The notes under the pieces are model-generated. The model searched no databases, was not told where the DNA came from, and saw only the letters and a program-made list of their open reading frames with translations. From Saxidomus purpurata (taxonomy: Eukaryota > Mollusca > Bivalvia > Venerida > Veneridae): DNA of 64,000 bases. Below are positions 21,900 to 32,350 of this stretch, one piece after another. How positions within the stretch are numbered: position 1 is the first letter of the stretch; the number at the start of each line of letters is the position of its first letter. Made by a program: the position numbers and the translations under genes. The stretch lies in NCBI GenBank assembly GCA_022818135.1, contig JAFMSR010000002.1, forward strand, positions 47,465,499-47,529,498, read 5' to 3'.

Positions 21900-22165
21900 A
21901 TGCCAGACGACTCTCGTGAATTACTTATGACGTAACGTTATAAACATTGTGACGTCACTTTCTAAACACAACGTCGGAAAATCGTTTGTTTTTCATGATA
22001 ATTCATTTCGATAAGTTTGCATTTAGAAATCTACTTTAAAGTGCAAGACAGTACGCAAGAAAATGTTTCCATCATGAGACACTTGGCTCCGCTCTGCCGA
22101 GTTTCCGCAAAACAGTTACCCGGGGTGACGGATATTTCGATCGGAGCCAAGTGTCTCATGACATA
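21900..22165 (+). repeat. repeat ending in a long hairpin, related to 30340-30570 (minus)
   Basis: The end carries perfect 19-bp arms CATGAGACACTTGGCTCCG (22073-22091) and its reverse complement (22142-22160) with a 50-base loop. The 30340-30570 region shares the loop sequence (AACAGTTACCCG, GTGACGGATATTTC) and the flank on the opposite strand, but its arms are decayed. Confidence 0.8.
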
Positions 22166-22970
22166 AACTATTAATCTGGCACCTGCATTTAACAGGAAAC
22201 CAAATTATGCAACACAGTTTTTGAGCCATAAAAGTTAGGTAAGACATTAATAAGAATAAATATAATCTTATTTAAAATTAGTCTAGTATATTAATTTGTA
22301 CATAATTTCTGATATTGCAAAGCTTCTCAGTGTAGCTAAAAATAAAATCAATATTTTTCAATTTTTATTTAAAACTTTTGCCAGAAAATCATACATTGAG
22401 GCAGTGTCCTTTTTTTTTTTTTTTTGCATTTTAAGTTTTATGAGCATGTATAATATAATCTTAATAATACAGCTAAAACACTTGATGCGAAATTTCAATG
22501 ATTTTCAATTTGCCACAGGTTAATAGTAAATGGAAATACCAAGTTCTGACTTTACTTCTGACTGATATTCAAATATATTAAAGTGTTTTTAAACATTAAT
22601 ATATTTATAGAACAACTGAGCATGTAAACTTACATTGCCAATTAGCTTCATAAGAAATGGAAAATTCATACTCAAGGTAACATAATGCTAATAGTCAGTG
22701 TCTTGAATTGTATGCAGTATTGACTTATTGTAGGAATCAGATATTAATTTGAAAAGACTTTAACTAAACTAAAACTAAAAAAATGTAAGAACCCCGCTAT
22801 GTGTACATGAATACAGTTGTCAAGAATGTTTCTTTTTGAAGTTGAACAGATAATAGCTCTCATTATAAGCATTAAAGTGCTTTGATAACTAAGACATGTT
22901 TTACTGAACCCTAATTTCCTAACAAATTATGAACTACATGCTTTTGTTGCATATCTGGGAAACCTATTGC
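22166..22970. other. AT-rich intergenic DNA, no gene seen
   Basis: Includes a poly-T run near 22410. No coding or repeat signal was recognised. Confidence 0.5.
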
Positions 22971-22977
22971 TACCCCA

Positions 22978-23110
22978 TCAGTGGTCAAGCTGACTTGAAA
23001 TCACTACAATATCTCATTGACAGGGCCATGGGTTCAAGTCCTGCTACCGATCATGGTTCTTGATGCAGGACAGGGTTCTAGTACAGATCAGAATAGAATA
23101 AACTTTATTT
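22978..23110 (+). repeat. partial tRNA-derived SINE
   Basis: CATCAGTGGTCAAG (worn A box) and GGGTTCAAGTCC (B box) are followed by a body with GGGTTCTAGTACAGATCAG, like the body at 20890-20940. Confidence 0.5.
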
Positions 23111-23653
23111 CCTGTCAGGGGTCAATTACCATGGCATGTTTATCACAGAGTAAATACTTAACAAATAAATAAGGATAGTAATGTAAACAAGGCTGAATTA
23201 GTATTGGCATGACACATTGAAGAAGGCACGTCCTGGGCATTATATATGAGATGGTAGATAGCCGTGACTTTTAATAAGGTTATTATTTTTTTTTAAACCC
23301 AGCTTAATTGACTCTTCTGTTTATGGGGTCATCCATCCAAATACTGAATTACAGGCATTTCAGCCTCTAGTCATTTTATCTCCTAAAATCTTAGATGGTT
23401 CAGTCTCCATAACTGAATATGATGCTTGCATTTCAAAATAGGAGAATAAGAAAATATCAATTACATCTTTAATAATCTTCCAGGAAAAAAATTCTGATAT
23501 TAATGATACTAATAGTTTCATTAGTTTGACATTTTTCATTAAATTATCTCAACTTAATTCATAACATTTCATTTAATATGTTTGCTATAAAACTATTTCT
23601 CCTAGTTCTTGATGCCCATTTTCAATCATATTAAACAAGTAAAAATACAACTC

Positions 23654-23760
23654 TGTGGTCCAGTGATTTACGTTGTGGACTACCAATCCGGAGGTCTCTG
23701 GTTCGAATTCCGACGGGTACCTGAAATTGCAGAAATGCTTTTCAGTGTTTTCCAACCCAT
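23654..23760 (+). repeat. tRNA-derived SINE
   Basis: CTCTGTGGTCCAGTGATTTA (A box) and CTCTGGTTCGAATTCCG (B box) with a CGACGGGTACC junction. The middle GACTACCAATCCGGAGGT matches the SINE at 23915. Confidence 0.7.
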
Positions 23761-23914
23761 ATGTTTGTATGTATGAGTTTTTACCGTTGGTATCCGTACG
23801 ACTAACACCCCAAGAGTTTGAGTTAATTTAGCTTTCTGGGGACTGAACCACTGATCTGCCATTTTCCCACCTATCTACAAATGAACTGGTTTGAAACGCA
23901 GAGGTTATGTAGTC

Positions 23915-24180
23915 TAGGTGAGATGGTCTGGTGGTTAAGACTACCAATCCGAAGGTTTCCTAGTTTAAATCCCAGCCATGGCACTGGAAATTTCATAAAC
24001 GCGTTCCAGTGCTATATTCACCGGGCATGTAAAAGAACCAAAGGGTTTATGCATAAAAGAGCTAGGGTCTGGTTCCCGGACTCCCCTGTATCTGCATTTG
24101 TCTCTCTTCAACCTGCGCCTGTCAGGGGTCTTCACAGTTCGCAGGGAGAAGTCCCCAGGACGGCCAGGACTATTAAACAA
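23915..24180 (+). repeat. tRNA-derived SINE, second family member
   Basis: Head GTGAGATGGTCTGGTGGTTA and ACTACCAATCCGAAGGT, decayed B box, then a body with CACCGGGCATGTAAAAGAAC. The 60-100 codon frames here are by-products. Confidence 0.6.
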
Positions 24181-24592
24181 AAATTATAGTATTGTGTGTA
24201 TCTGTACTGTAACACTGGGTGCATAAAAGCACCAGCAGAGCCTGGTACCCGTATTCCCTTGTATGCATCTTTCTAAGCATGTTTCACCTAAGGAGAACTC
24301 CCATGGTCAACTGGGACTCTAAACAATCTAAACCATACCACACTACACACAAAGCTAATGAAGAGGTGAAATGACTACTACAGGGTTAAAGTCATGTGTT
24401 ATATTGTCAATGTTATATGGTCAACTGTTGATAATGGGATATTGCAATATTAATATTCGGGGTATTCTTTAATTGTATTTCCTTATTGTATGCGAATCAC
24501 TGGTTGTTGTTAGTACCGAATGACCGGTGCACACCGTCAGCAAACAAAAATAAAATTTCCTATTGAAGTAGAGATCCATTATAGATATAATC
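24181..24592. other. SINE-like tail and intergenic DNA
   Basis: 24215-24300 partly repeats the preceding SINE body (GCATAAAAG, TACCCGTATTCCC). Nothing further seen. Confidence 0.4.
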
Positions 24593-24980
24593 AGGTCTGA
24601 GAAAAGTATTTATTGAAAAGATATATATAATATTCAAATAGAACTTTAAAGAAGAAATTTTATTCTTTTCCGTTTATATTTTTGCGGGACTTAAGCGACC
24701 GCAACGTCCGCAAACATGTTTGGCGTAATAATTTCATACTTCCAAATAAAAACTTATGCCATCGCCCTAATCATAACAAGGTGTCGAATCTGGCCTGAGA
24801 AAATTATTGATTAAAAAGATATAGATCTATATAATTAAATAGAACTTAAAGAAGTAATATTTTTTTGCTTTGGCTTAAGCGACCGCACATACATGTTTTG
24901 CGTAATAATTTCTTCCTTCTAGTTAAAAACAAAAACTTATGTAACCGCCACAACCCTAATAATAACAAGGTTTCGAATTG
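24593..24980. repeat. ~195-bp tandem duplication
   Basis: Units starting at about 24593 and 24788 share CTGAGAAAA, AAGATATA(T/G)AT, TTAAGCGACCGCA and GCGTAATAATTTC. Confidence 0.75.
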
Positions 24981-25170
24981 AGATTGGTACACATATACAT
25001 GTGTATTGTTTCATCTGGTGCATGTTTTTATCGAATGGCTTGTATAAACTTATAGAACTTTTTACTACAGATGCGGAGGCATGATTGTACTTTGGTCAAA
25101 GGTTAATTTCTGGATTTTCTAGTATACTGTTAACTAAAGAGCGATAATGACGTCATCGCTCTTAAAAATA
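24976..25170 (+). repeat. second copy of the 17530-17765 repeat
   Basis: See 17530-17765; this copy has lost about 10 bases after GGAGGCATGA. Confidence 0.75.
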
Positions 25171-26778
25171 AAGAAATTCAATAACCATTTCGCAGTGTTT
25201 ACGCTTTACGATATATCGACTAGAACAAAAAAATAACGCGTTTATCACAGTGTCCTAGCGTACAGTAAGCCGAAACGGAAGTTGCTGATCTGTACGCTGA
25301 CGATCAGTTAGTTATTTGCACCAATTTAGCATACCACGGTGTGTATTTTGTATCCAAACTTATTCTAAATCGGGTTTTTTTAAGGAGGAATTTTTAGGGT
25401 GAGTGCAACAGTTATTTTACTTTTACTGTGATCATCTTTGCTTCAAATAAGGTGTAGTATACTTGCATTCGGCATTCGTTCTCAGTTTGATCACTGCCAA
25501 ATTGACGAAACGGCCATAGAAAATTTGACTTTGTGTTCGCATATTTCACTGTGTATATAATTTCTGGTCTATTATTGTGTTGACGTGGAAGGAACAATAA
25601 TGTGTCCGGCACGTAGGCTTCCTTTCATCAAGATTGAATGACTAGATGCCGAAAAATTGACAGTTTTGATCAGTCACTGCGAGTGACGTGACTGTACGCC
25701 TAATTGCATCTGTACGCAATCGTTAGTTGTGCGAAAGTATGAAAAAAACTGTACGCATAGTTGTCGAAATTTCCTATAGTATTTTTGATACATTTAATTT
25801 TTTAAAGTAGCATTAATAAATTAATGCACGTAGTTATTAATTTGTTCCCGGAAAGGTATACCGAGGCGTAAAGGTACACCGCAAAACGTCGTTTTGTCGA
25901 TAGATCTGTCTGTCCCTTACACTTTTTTACATTGCCTTAGACATTTTGTTTCACAAACTTACCCTGAACAACTCTACCTTATATATTTTTCGGCATGAGC
26001 TGTATAAGATGGTTATCGAAAAAACTGCTTCGTCATTCAGTCCTTATGAAGTAAGTGGACAAATAAATACATAACACTACTCGCTTCATATTATTATGAT
26101 CCGGACATATTTCTTTAAATATTTTCTAATTTCTTTTTTGGTTTTTGCGTATATAGCGTCATTATAAGAAAGGCTTCAAAATGACTTTGTCGTCGTCGTT
26201 TAAGCATGCTACAGATATATATATAGAACTGCAAGACATATCTCTTTAAAGACAAAGGATATCTTTCACAGAACAATAACTGATCCCCGTACCTTTGTTT
26301 CGTGTGTGAAATTGTTCATACGGTGTCTGTGCATCTCAAAAACAGAAAGCAGTTGTGTTTGATGTCATTTGATGCATTTTGTTCCTTGATTTTTTTAAAC
26401 ACATGAATACCTTTATAATTACAGTTATTTCTGTTTAGCATTTACGCGTCCAGCAGGTCTGGACAATTCATGATTCACGCATGCTCACATTTCCCAATAT
26501 TCTGTTTGCTTAGTAAAACAATTTGACTACATAGGGATAGTATGATACCACTTACTTACTTTTGTTTATTATTAAGAATTATACCGGCGGTGTGTTATTA
26601 CCAGGCGCATCTCTGCTCTGACCTATCTTATTCATTTGTTATAATCTTTCACGAAAAAAATGCATTAAATGCATTACAATTTCATGCAATTGAAGCCTGT
26701 CGGTTTTCGTGACATTTTAATTACAGGTATGCAATTTACTATGCATTGTTTTTCTGACTTATACATTTCTATTTGCAG
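25171..26778 (+). promoter_or_regulatory. putative 5' region of the nuclease-transposase-like gene
   Basis: The coding exon at 26779 is preceded by TTTCTATTTGCAG, a strong splice acceptor directly before the first ATG, so an upstream non-coding exon is expected. Two good donors are visible: TTAGG|GTGAGT (exon end 25398) and TATGAA|GTAAGT (exon end 26050). No clear TATA box with initiator stands out. The exon structure is inferred and needs transcript data. Confidence 0.4.
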
Positions 26779-26784
26779 ATAAAG

Positions 26785-27312
26785 ATGTACCGGTGTTTAA
26801 TGTGTGCGCTGCTGTTCGAAATATTTTCAGAAGTAATAGATCACTGTATAATTCGACATGGCGATGATAAACTAAAATTTCAAAAACTCATTCAACAGAC
26901 AGACAAATGCACTACACTGTGGCAAACGAAAAATTTCAATATCATACCAGTAGAAGTACAAAGATCCGGTTCATACATTTACAGCATTAATGACAAAGAA
27001 ACTATTAAAGTAGCCAAGCTGAAGGACCCTTTGAATGACCCGTCTCAAAAGCTAACATCAACAAGTCCAAACCCGAAAAAGCTAAAATTTTCCACTTCAA
27101 CACCGATTAAAAACAACACATCAGAACCTTTCATTGAAACAAAACTCGAGGATTATGAGGAAGAATGTGATATGTCAACAGATCAATTATCAGAGGATTA
27201 TATAAATCTATCGTTACTGGAAGAAGAAAACAACGACATTCTGACAGAGTTAACCAATTTAGTTCCATCAGTACTTGACAATTTAAATTCAGTGAACCAG
27301 TTGGAAACATAT
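26785..27312 (+). CDS. N-terminal segment with a C2H2-like zinc finger
   Basis: The first ATG after the acceptor at 26778 is chosen because the finger begins at once: C4, C7, H20 and H25 give CX2C-X12-HX4H, a C2H2-type pattern for nucleic acid or protein binding. Residues 80-120 are Ser/Thr/Pro/Lys-rich with a KKLKF basic patch, possibly a nuclear localisation signal. Residues 120-165 are strongly acidic, so a disordered linker is likely. The reading frame runs on into the transposon TIR and stops at 27492; those extra residues do not belong to the gene. Confidence 0.7.
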
Positions 27313-27802
27313 CGAGGGCTTGGCGCAAAACTGGTCCAAGTCAAATTTTTCACAAAATCACTTTTTTACATAATTAAACAGTATTCAGTAAGATACACAT
27401 TTAGTGCAAAAATAATGACTTATCTCTTTACTTTTTATGAAACTGTTGCTAAGAAACAAACAGGTCCATCTCAAAACAACAATTTGCATTGAGGCAAAAG
27501 AGGTCCAACTTGAGTTGGACTTGTTTTGCACTGAAATTATTAATGAATCCCAACTGAATATCTCAGATAGACTTATTTTGCATCAAACTAATGGAAAAAT
27601 ATTATAATAGTCAAAGGAATCAAATATCATTTTTTTTAGTATTAGCACAATTCTGATATGATAGCCCTAAAAAAATAGGTTTGTTTCTTGTTACGGCCTG
27701 GAAAAAATATGGGTCGGTAGGTAGGTAATTGTTTTTTTGTTTTGCTATGGTAAATAGTACCTTCATGTTGAATATACGACATTGTATAGTGAAAGCAAAC
27801 AA

Positions 27803-27817
27803 AGTGTGTGTGCGTGG

Positions 27818-27864
<47 letters not shown>

Positions 27865-27895
27865 GTGTGTGTGTGTGCGTGTGTGTGTGTGTTGG
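27803..27895. repeat. (TG)n microsatellite
   Basis: About 93 bases of TG dinucleotides with a few interruptions, inside the 4.6-kb transposon. The Cys/Val and His/Thr frames over it are artefacts. Confidence 0.95.
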
Positions 27896-28959
27896 TGGTG
27901 TGCACTTCTGGGTGCTGTGGGGCTCGTTTTGGGGAGCTGCGTTTTTGGTACGTGGCATTCCCTGTTTGATATTATTTTTGTTTTTTTACATAAAGTACAG
28001 CACAGGCGGATTTCTTTATTGCCGCGCTATAGCGCGAGAGGTTTTACAACGCAGGAGCAATAAATCCATGCGGCATCGTGCGGCATAAGATTCAACTGCG
28101 AGTTGCGACAAATACCATGCCACGTGATGCGGCGTAAAGGATTAAATTTTTCCTTTAAAATTGATGCATACTGTACAATGTACATGTAATTTTATAAAAG
28201 GTTTTATAAAATATAATTTTAAAGAACTTTTGCATGAGTTACTTGAATTTACTATTCTCCAAGTATGTATTATAATATAATAAAAATACTTTGTTATTTT
28301 ATTACAGATATCTTTGTTTGTCACAAGAATTATTTATATAATATAAGTGCTTGTCAATGATTTTTCCTCGCTTTGATGTTTTTTATTAAGCAAAAATGAT
28401 TCTGAATCGAACCCGTGGTTAGGAAATCATTGAGCAATAAATGTTCTATATACGTGCATTTGAAAAACAGTCATTTTAAATGCATTCAAGGAACACGTTA
28501 GAAATATACATGTTCTTTTACATTGCACATCTTAATTAGCCGCATGAATATTTTCAATAACGGGAGCAAACAGCATTAGATTTTGTGTCATTTACTATTT
28601 GGACACAGGTTCAATTCCTAAAACACGGAGTGAGACATAACATTTTACCAACAACCTTAGAGCTATTAATCGGTAACACAGGTATTTGATGTTTTATGAA
28701 AAAAATAAAGATGATATTTTCTAAAGGTAGCACTCAGTGGAAAGTAAAATCAAGTGCGGTAACGTCGAAGATTGCGACACAAAACTGTAACATTAACACC
28801 TCGTGCAAAGGCTTGGTTTCAAACACTGGACATACTAGTATTACATTTTCTCTTTGCATGATTTTGCTGATTAAATAGCTTATTCTTACAATTTAGTGTA
28901 GTAGCATCTTGCTGCTATGACAGTTAAGTTTGATTTAAACTGAATTACAGTTCAAGAAG

Positions 28960-29145
28960 GAACGTGCGCCCATTCCAGCCGTATTTTGGTCATTCTAACA
29001 GGCAGGCAGTTTACCTCACTATACCAGTACTACATTCTTTCTAACATGGTTGGCACCTGAGGGTCGAACCCATGACTCTCAATCTATGTAAGGTTATAGT
29101 GAGTTCAAGTCAGTGGCTCTTACCACTAGACCATGAAGGCTGACC
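28960..29145 (-). repeat. tRNA-derived SINE inside the transposon
   Basis: On the minus strand GTCAGCCTTCATGGTCTAGTGG (A box) is followed by ATGGGTTCGACCCTCAG (B box), then a body with GTACTGGTATAGTGAGG. The boxes are better preserved than in most SINE copies here. Confidence 0.7.
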
Positions 29146-30339
29146 CCCTTTCCTAGTATCATATGTGGGGAAATATAAGTTAAATATATTACTTTGAAGA
29201 ACTAGAAATGCCATCATGCACTGATGTATATAGAATACTTTTAAGCATTCCTTTTTAAAGTGAATATTGAAAATCTTGTATAAAGCGTGGTCAAAATACT
29301 CGCTACTTATTAAGTGCCAGGTAAATAATGTTCCGCAATATTGTTAAATTTTTATAGTGACTTGACTCTCTCAACATTAAACCTTGGTGTCAGACATAAC
29401 TGTACTAGGGCAGTCAAATCACAGAAGGTCTATGTATTTCCAACTGTTCAGCCATTGTATTGCAATAAAGACCCTCCCAAGCTGTCCTATCAGAAGTATA
29501 AAGCTTTAAAACAGCTTTGTAAGAGCAACAATATACTAAGAATACACCAGGATTTCTATTACTCACTGAGACATGGCTCTGATGATGAGTCTAACTAGCC
29601 ATAAAGTGGTGTGACTAGATTTAAGTTAAAATGTTTGATACTACTTTTAAATTTAGGCAATGGTTAAAACATGACCAGCCATGACAAAATAGGTCCAAAT
29701 GAGGTGTTGGTCGAAAATTAGTTTTCAGTATATTCTGGTACATGTACTTATTCCACAACTGAATCATAAGTTTCAGACAAAAGTTCTTATTATAAATATG
29801 ATACTGTTACAGACAGCACTATGTCACATGGAAACGAAGCATATTTAGGTCTAAATGTTCATCAATATTGGTTATATTTTGGCATTTTTTTACCTCTTTA
29901 ATTTTTTTATTTTTCTGAAATTCTTACACATAAACATGTGTGAATGCATTCATGAAAGAATTTGTAATTTCAAACAGTTACTGTCTCATTTATTAAGACA
30001 AAAATCGGGCAAAAAAGAAGCATAAAAAATGATGTCACATTAACGAAGTCATTCTCGAATGACGTTGCACCTCATTTAGGCCAAAAATGTCATGGCGCAT
30101 CTTATATTTATACAAGGCAAATATTGAAAAAGGCAAATATTGCACTTTGATATTACAGCAGGAAAAAAGCATCACAGTTAAACCAGTGTTAAAGGCCATC
30201 TTGCTATTAAAACCCCTTTTTGTTAGCTAACCTGGCTTTGCCAGGATGAGCTTTTCTAATAGATGATTGTTATTAGTTTCTTTCATGAGCACGAGATTCA
30301 GATCAAAATATTCGTCACTGAAGGTAACTATTTTGGCGG

Positions 30340-30570
30340 GAATGAGGCTGAAACAGTTACCCGAAGTGACGGATATTTCCATCTGAACCAAGTATCTCAT
30401 GGCAGAAACTTTTTCTTGCATACCGTCTTGCACTTTTAAATAGATATTTAAATTCAAACTTATCCAAATGATGCATTGTAATATAAAAACAAACGTTATT
30501 CAAATGCTGTATTTGGGAAAGTGAGGTCACATTGTTTATAATGTTACATCACAAGTAATTCACGTAAGTC
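30340..30570 (-). repeat. decayed copy of the 21900-22165 repeat
   Basis: The opposite strand shares GTGACGGATATTTC, the ATGAGA(T/C)AC arm and GACGTAA-type flank with 21900-22165. Confidence 0.6.
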
Positions 30571-30579
30571 ATCTTACAC

Positions 30580-30613
30580 GGGGTGGGGGAGTGGGGGGGG
30601 GGGGGGGGGGGGG
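30580..30613 (+). repeat. poly-G tract (21 G in a row)
   Basis: GGGGTGGGGGAGT followed by 21 consecutive G (30593-30613). The tract could form G-quadruplexes; the length in an assembly is also unreliable. Confidence 0.9.
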
Positions 30614-30639
30614 ATTTAAGATGACATTTTCCCGCACTG

Positions 30640-31020
30640 GTAAAAAACTGCAGATATCCTGATCTAGTATGCAAGAACAGTTTTTCATCGGCTGTCAAGA
30701 TTTAGATTCAACCAACATCTCCTCTGAAACCACTGGGCAAATGTTGATGAAACCATGCAGGGATGTTCCTTGTATGAAGCTCTAACAAAACTGTTCAAAG
30801 AATTATAATCCATGCAGAACTCTGTTTGCTATGGCATAAAATTAGGAAAAACTTTTTAAAAATCTTCTCTGAAAGCACAAAGCCTAGAGCTTAGATATTT
30901 GGAATGTTACTAAGCATTGTGTAGTGGACCTTTACGAATTATGTTAAAATCATGACCCCTTGTATTATTGGCAATTGATATACAGGTAAATGACATAAGG
31001 CCCTCTTGGCCCTCTTGTTC
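30640..31020. repeat. Helitron-like element fragment
   Basis: Contains the family phrases CTCTGAAACCACTGGGC, GATGTTCCTTGTATGAAGC, TAGAGCTTAGATATTTGG and ends GGCCCTCTTGGCCCTCTTG, as at 43025-43975. The GTGAGCT end is missing. Confidence 0.65.
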
Positions 31021-31930
31021 TAAATCTACCACATGTTTTCCAATGAGATTTACCCACTTCTCAGGCACAACCACTTTTTATGGTCTTGATACAGGTTTGA
31101 CAGTAAATTAGTTACAGTATAGCAGGTCATTTGTTAAAAATGTTGTCAGATCAACATAGATTTATTGATATACAGTGTTTTTGTCTTTGTTTAACTTTGT
31201 AAAGTTATATGTGTATATGAGCTGACTTTTCTGCATCCATGCAGTTGTTATTGAAGTGTAATCATATATGTAGAGGAATTATTCTTTGACGAAATATAAT
31301 GGGATCATGCTAATGTTCACTCTAAAGCATTTTAAAATGATCAGGTTTTAAACAGTTTCGGACTGTTAACTTTGAAATAAATTTTATTTGGAGATTTTCA
31401 TAGCAGTTGTTGTTACTTGGCTGAAGATATATTTGCAACAAAGTCTAATTTCTGTTTTTGCAGAGAAGGAGGTGATTTCCAGTTGTCAGTTACGAAATAT
31501 TATTTGGTCCGTACTGAAAGTTTAAAACATAAAACCTATAATAATTGATTAATTTTAAACAATTTTTCCAAAACGATTGTTTTTTTGCAAGTTAGACCTA
31601 ATCTGCTTTTAACTTTCAGTGCAAAACAAGTCCATTTGAAGTTGGACCTTTTTTGCATTGAATTATTTGTAACATAATAGGTCCAACTTGAGATGGACTT
31701 GTTTTGCACTGAACAACTCAGTGCAAGATAAGTCCAACTTTCTAAAACCATAATTAGACTAAAAATAATTAAAAAATAAAATCATTTACCAAATCTAGTA
31801 AGGATTCACACCAAAAATGTAAATTTTCATTCATGTAATCATAATTTTAAGAAATTTATTCAGTTTTTTGTGTCTCCTGAAAAATTTACAAAAACTGAGT
31901 TGGTCCAGTTTTGCGCCAAGCCCTCGATAT

Positions 31931-32350
31931 ATGAAATTCAATCGAATGGTAGCAGGCGGTGAATTTCCGCTGAGAAATATTGCTTATATGTTATTTTTGG
32001 ATATTGTCGGGTGGTTCTCATTGGAATCGACTTCACAAATGCGCTACTCAGACGAGGTTAAACAATTTTGGAGAGTAGGATTGAAACTATTCAAAGGGAA
32101 GTTTCATAGATTTATGAGTGGAATGAAGAATATGGGTCAGCTTGAACACCATGATGCTATAAAGGGAATATACAAGCCAAGCGATTCGAAAATAAATTTT
32201 GCCGTGCCAAACAGGAACGTTTTAGATGCAGTGAAATCTCCCATTAACGTGTTGTCACCGGGTGTAATGACAGAAATGATTGATCAGGTGAGTTATTCTG
32301 ATCCAAATCAAACGGAAACGTATAAGATATGTGTAGACGGAAAAAACTGA
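31931..32350 (+). CDS. second segment of the nuclease-transposase-like gene
   Basis: Continues the frame interrupted at 27312 (TAT|ATG). It is about 139 codons with GEFPLRNIAYMLFLD, a MRYSDEVKQFWRVGLKLF block and INFAVPNRNVL, a layout I recall from uncharacterised bivalve and cnidarian proteins. It ends in a TGA (32348-32350) right after CVDGKN. The next frame carries on with KKLNSGISGH, so the break falls inside A6C at 32341-32347. The heptamer A-AAA-AAC sits in the correct register for a -1 ribosomal slip; a lost A in a seven-A run is the plain alternative. No function is assigned to this block. Confidence 0.7.
   Translation: MKFNRMVAGGEFPLRNIAYMLFLDIVGWFSLESTSQMRYSDEVKQFWRVGLKLFKGKFHRFMSGMKNMGQLEHHDAIKGIYKPSDSKINFAVPNRNVLDAVKSPINVLSPGVMTEMIDQVSYSDPNQTETYKICVDGKN
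32341..32347 (+). other. in-register A-AAA-AAC slippery heptamer before a stop
   Basis: In the upstream frame the codons read GGA-AAA-AAC-TGA, so the heptamer is X-XXY-YYZ in the zero frame. The -1 frame is open for about 470 codons afterwards. I could not pick out a convincing downstream pseudoknot by eye. Confidence 0.5.

Larger units (their letters stand above)
27313..31926. mobile_element. 4.6-kb TIR transposon inserted in the gene (ATAT duplication)
   Basis: Terminal inverted repeats begin C-GAGGGCTTGGCGCAAAACTG and are perfect for 22 bases, then diverge. ATAT flanks both ends (27309-27312, 31927-31930). Subterminal copies of a TIR-like motif (TGCAAAACAAGTCCAACTT or inverse) occur at 27495-27530 and at 31617-31750, several as palindromes (TCCAACTTGAGTTGGA), and could be transposase binding sites. 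No transposase frame is seen; the largest frames are microsatellite artefacts, and an 85-codon frame at 29341-29598 is unrecognised. It is a non-autonomous element bearing nested repeats. The 4-bp duplication does not settle the superfamily. Confidence 0.85.

Noticed and set aside
27620..28088. Cys/Val-rich and His/Thr-rich frames
   Set aside because: They are translations of the (TG)n microsatellite in several frames.
29341..29598. 85-codon frame inside the 4.6-kb transposon as a transposase remnant
   Set aside because: It has no DDE-like or DNA-binding motif that I can recognise, and it is short; kept only as an unexplained frame.
32284..32292. Splice donor CAG|GTGAGT inside the gene's second segment
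   Set aside because: The coding sequence continues sensibly through it into the conserved KICVDGK block, so it is probably cryptic; a junction read would change this.
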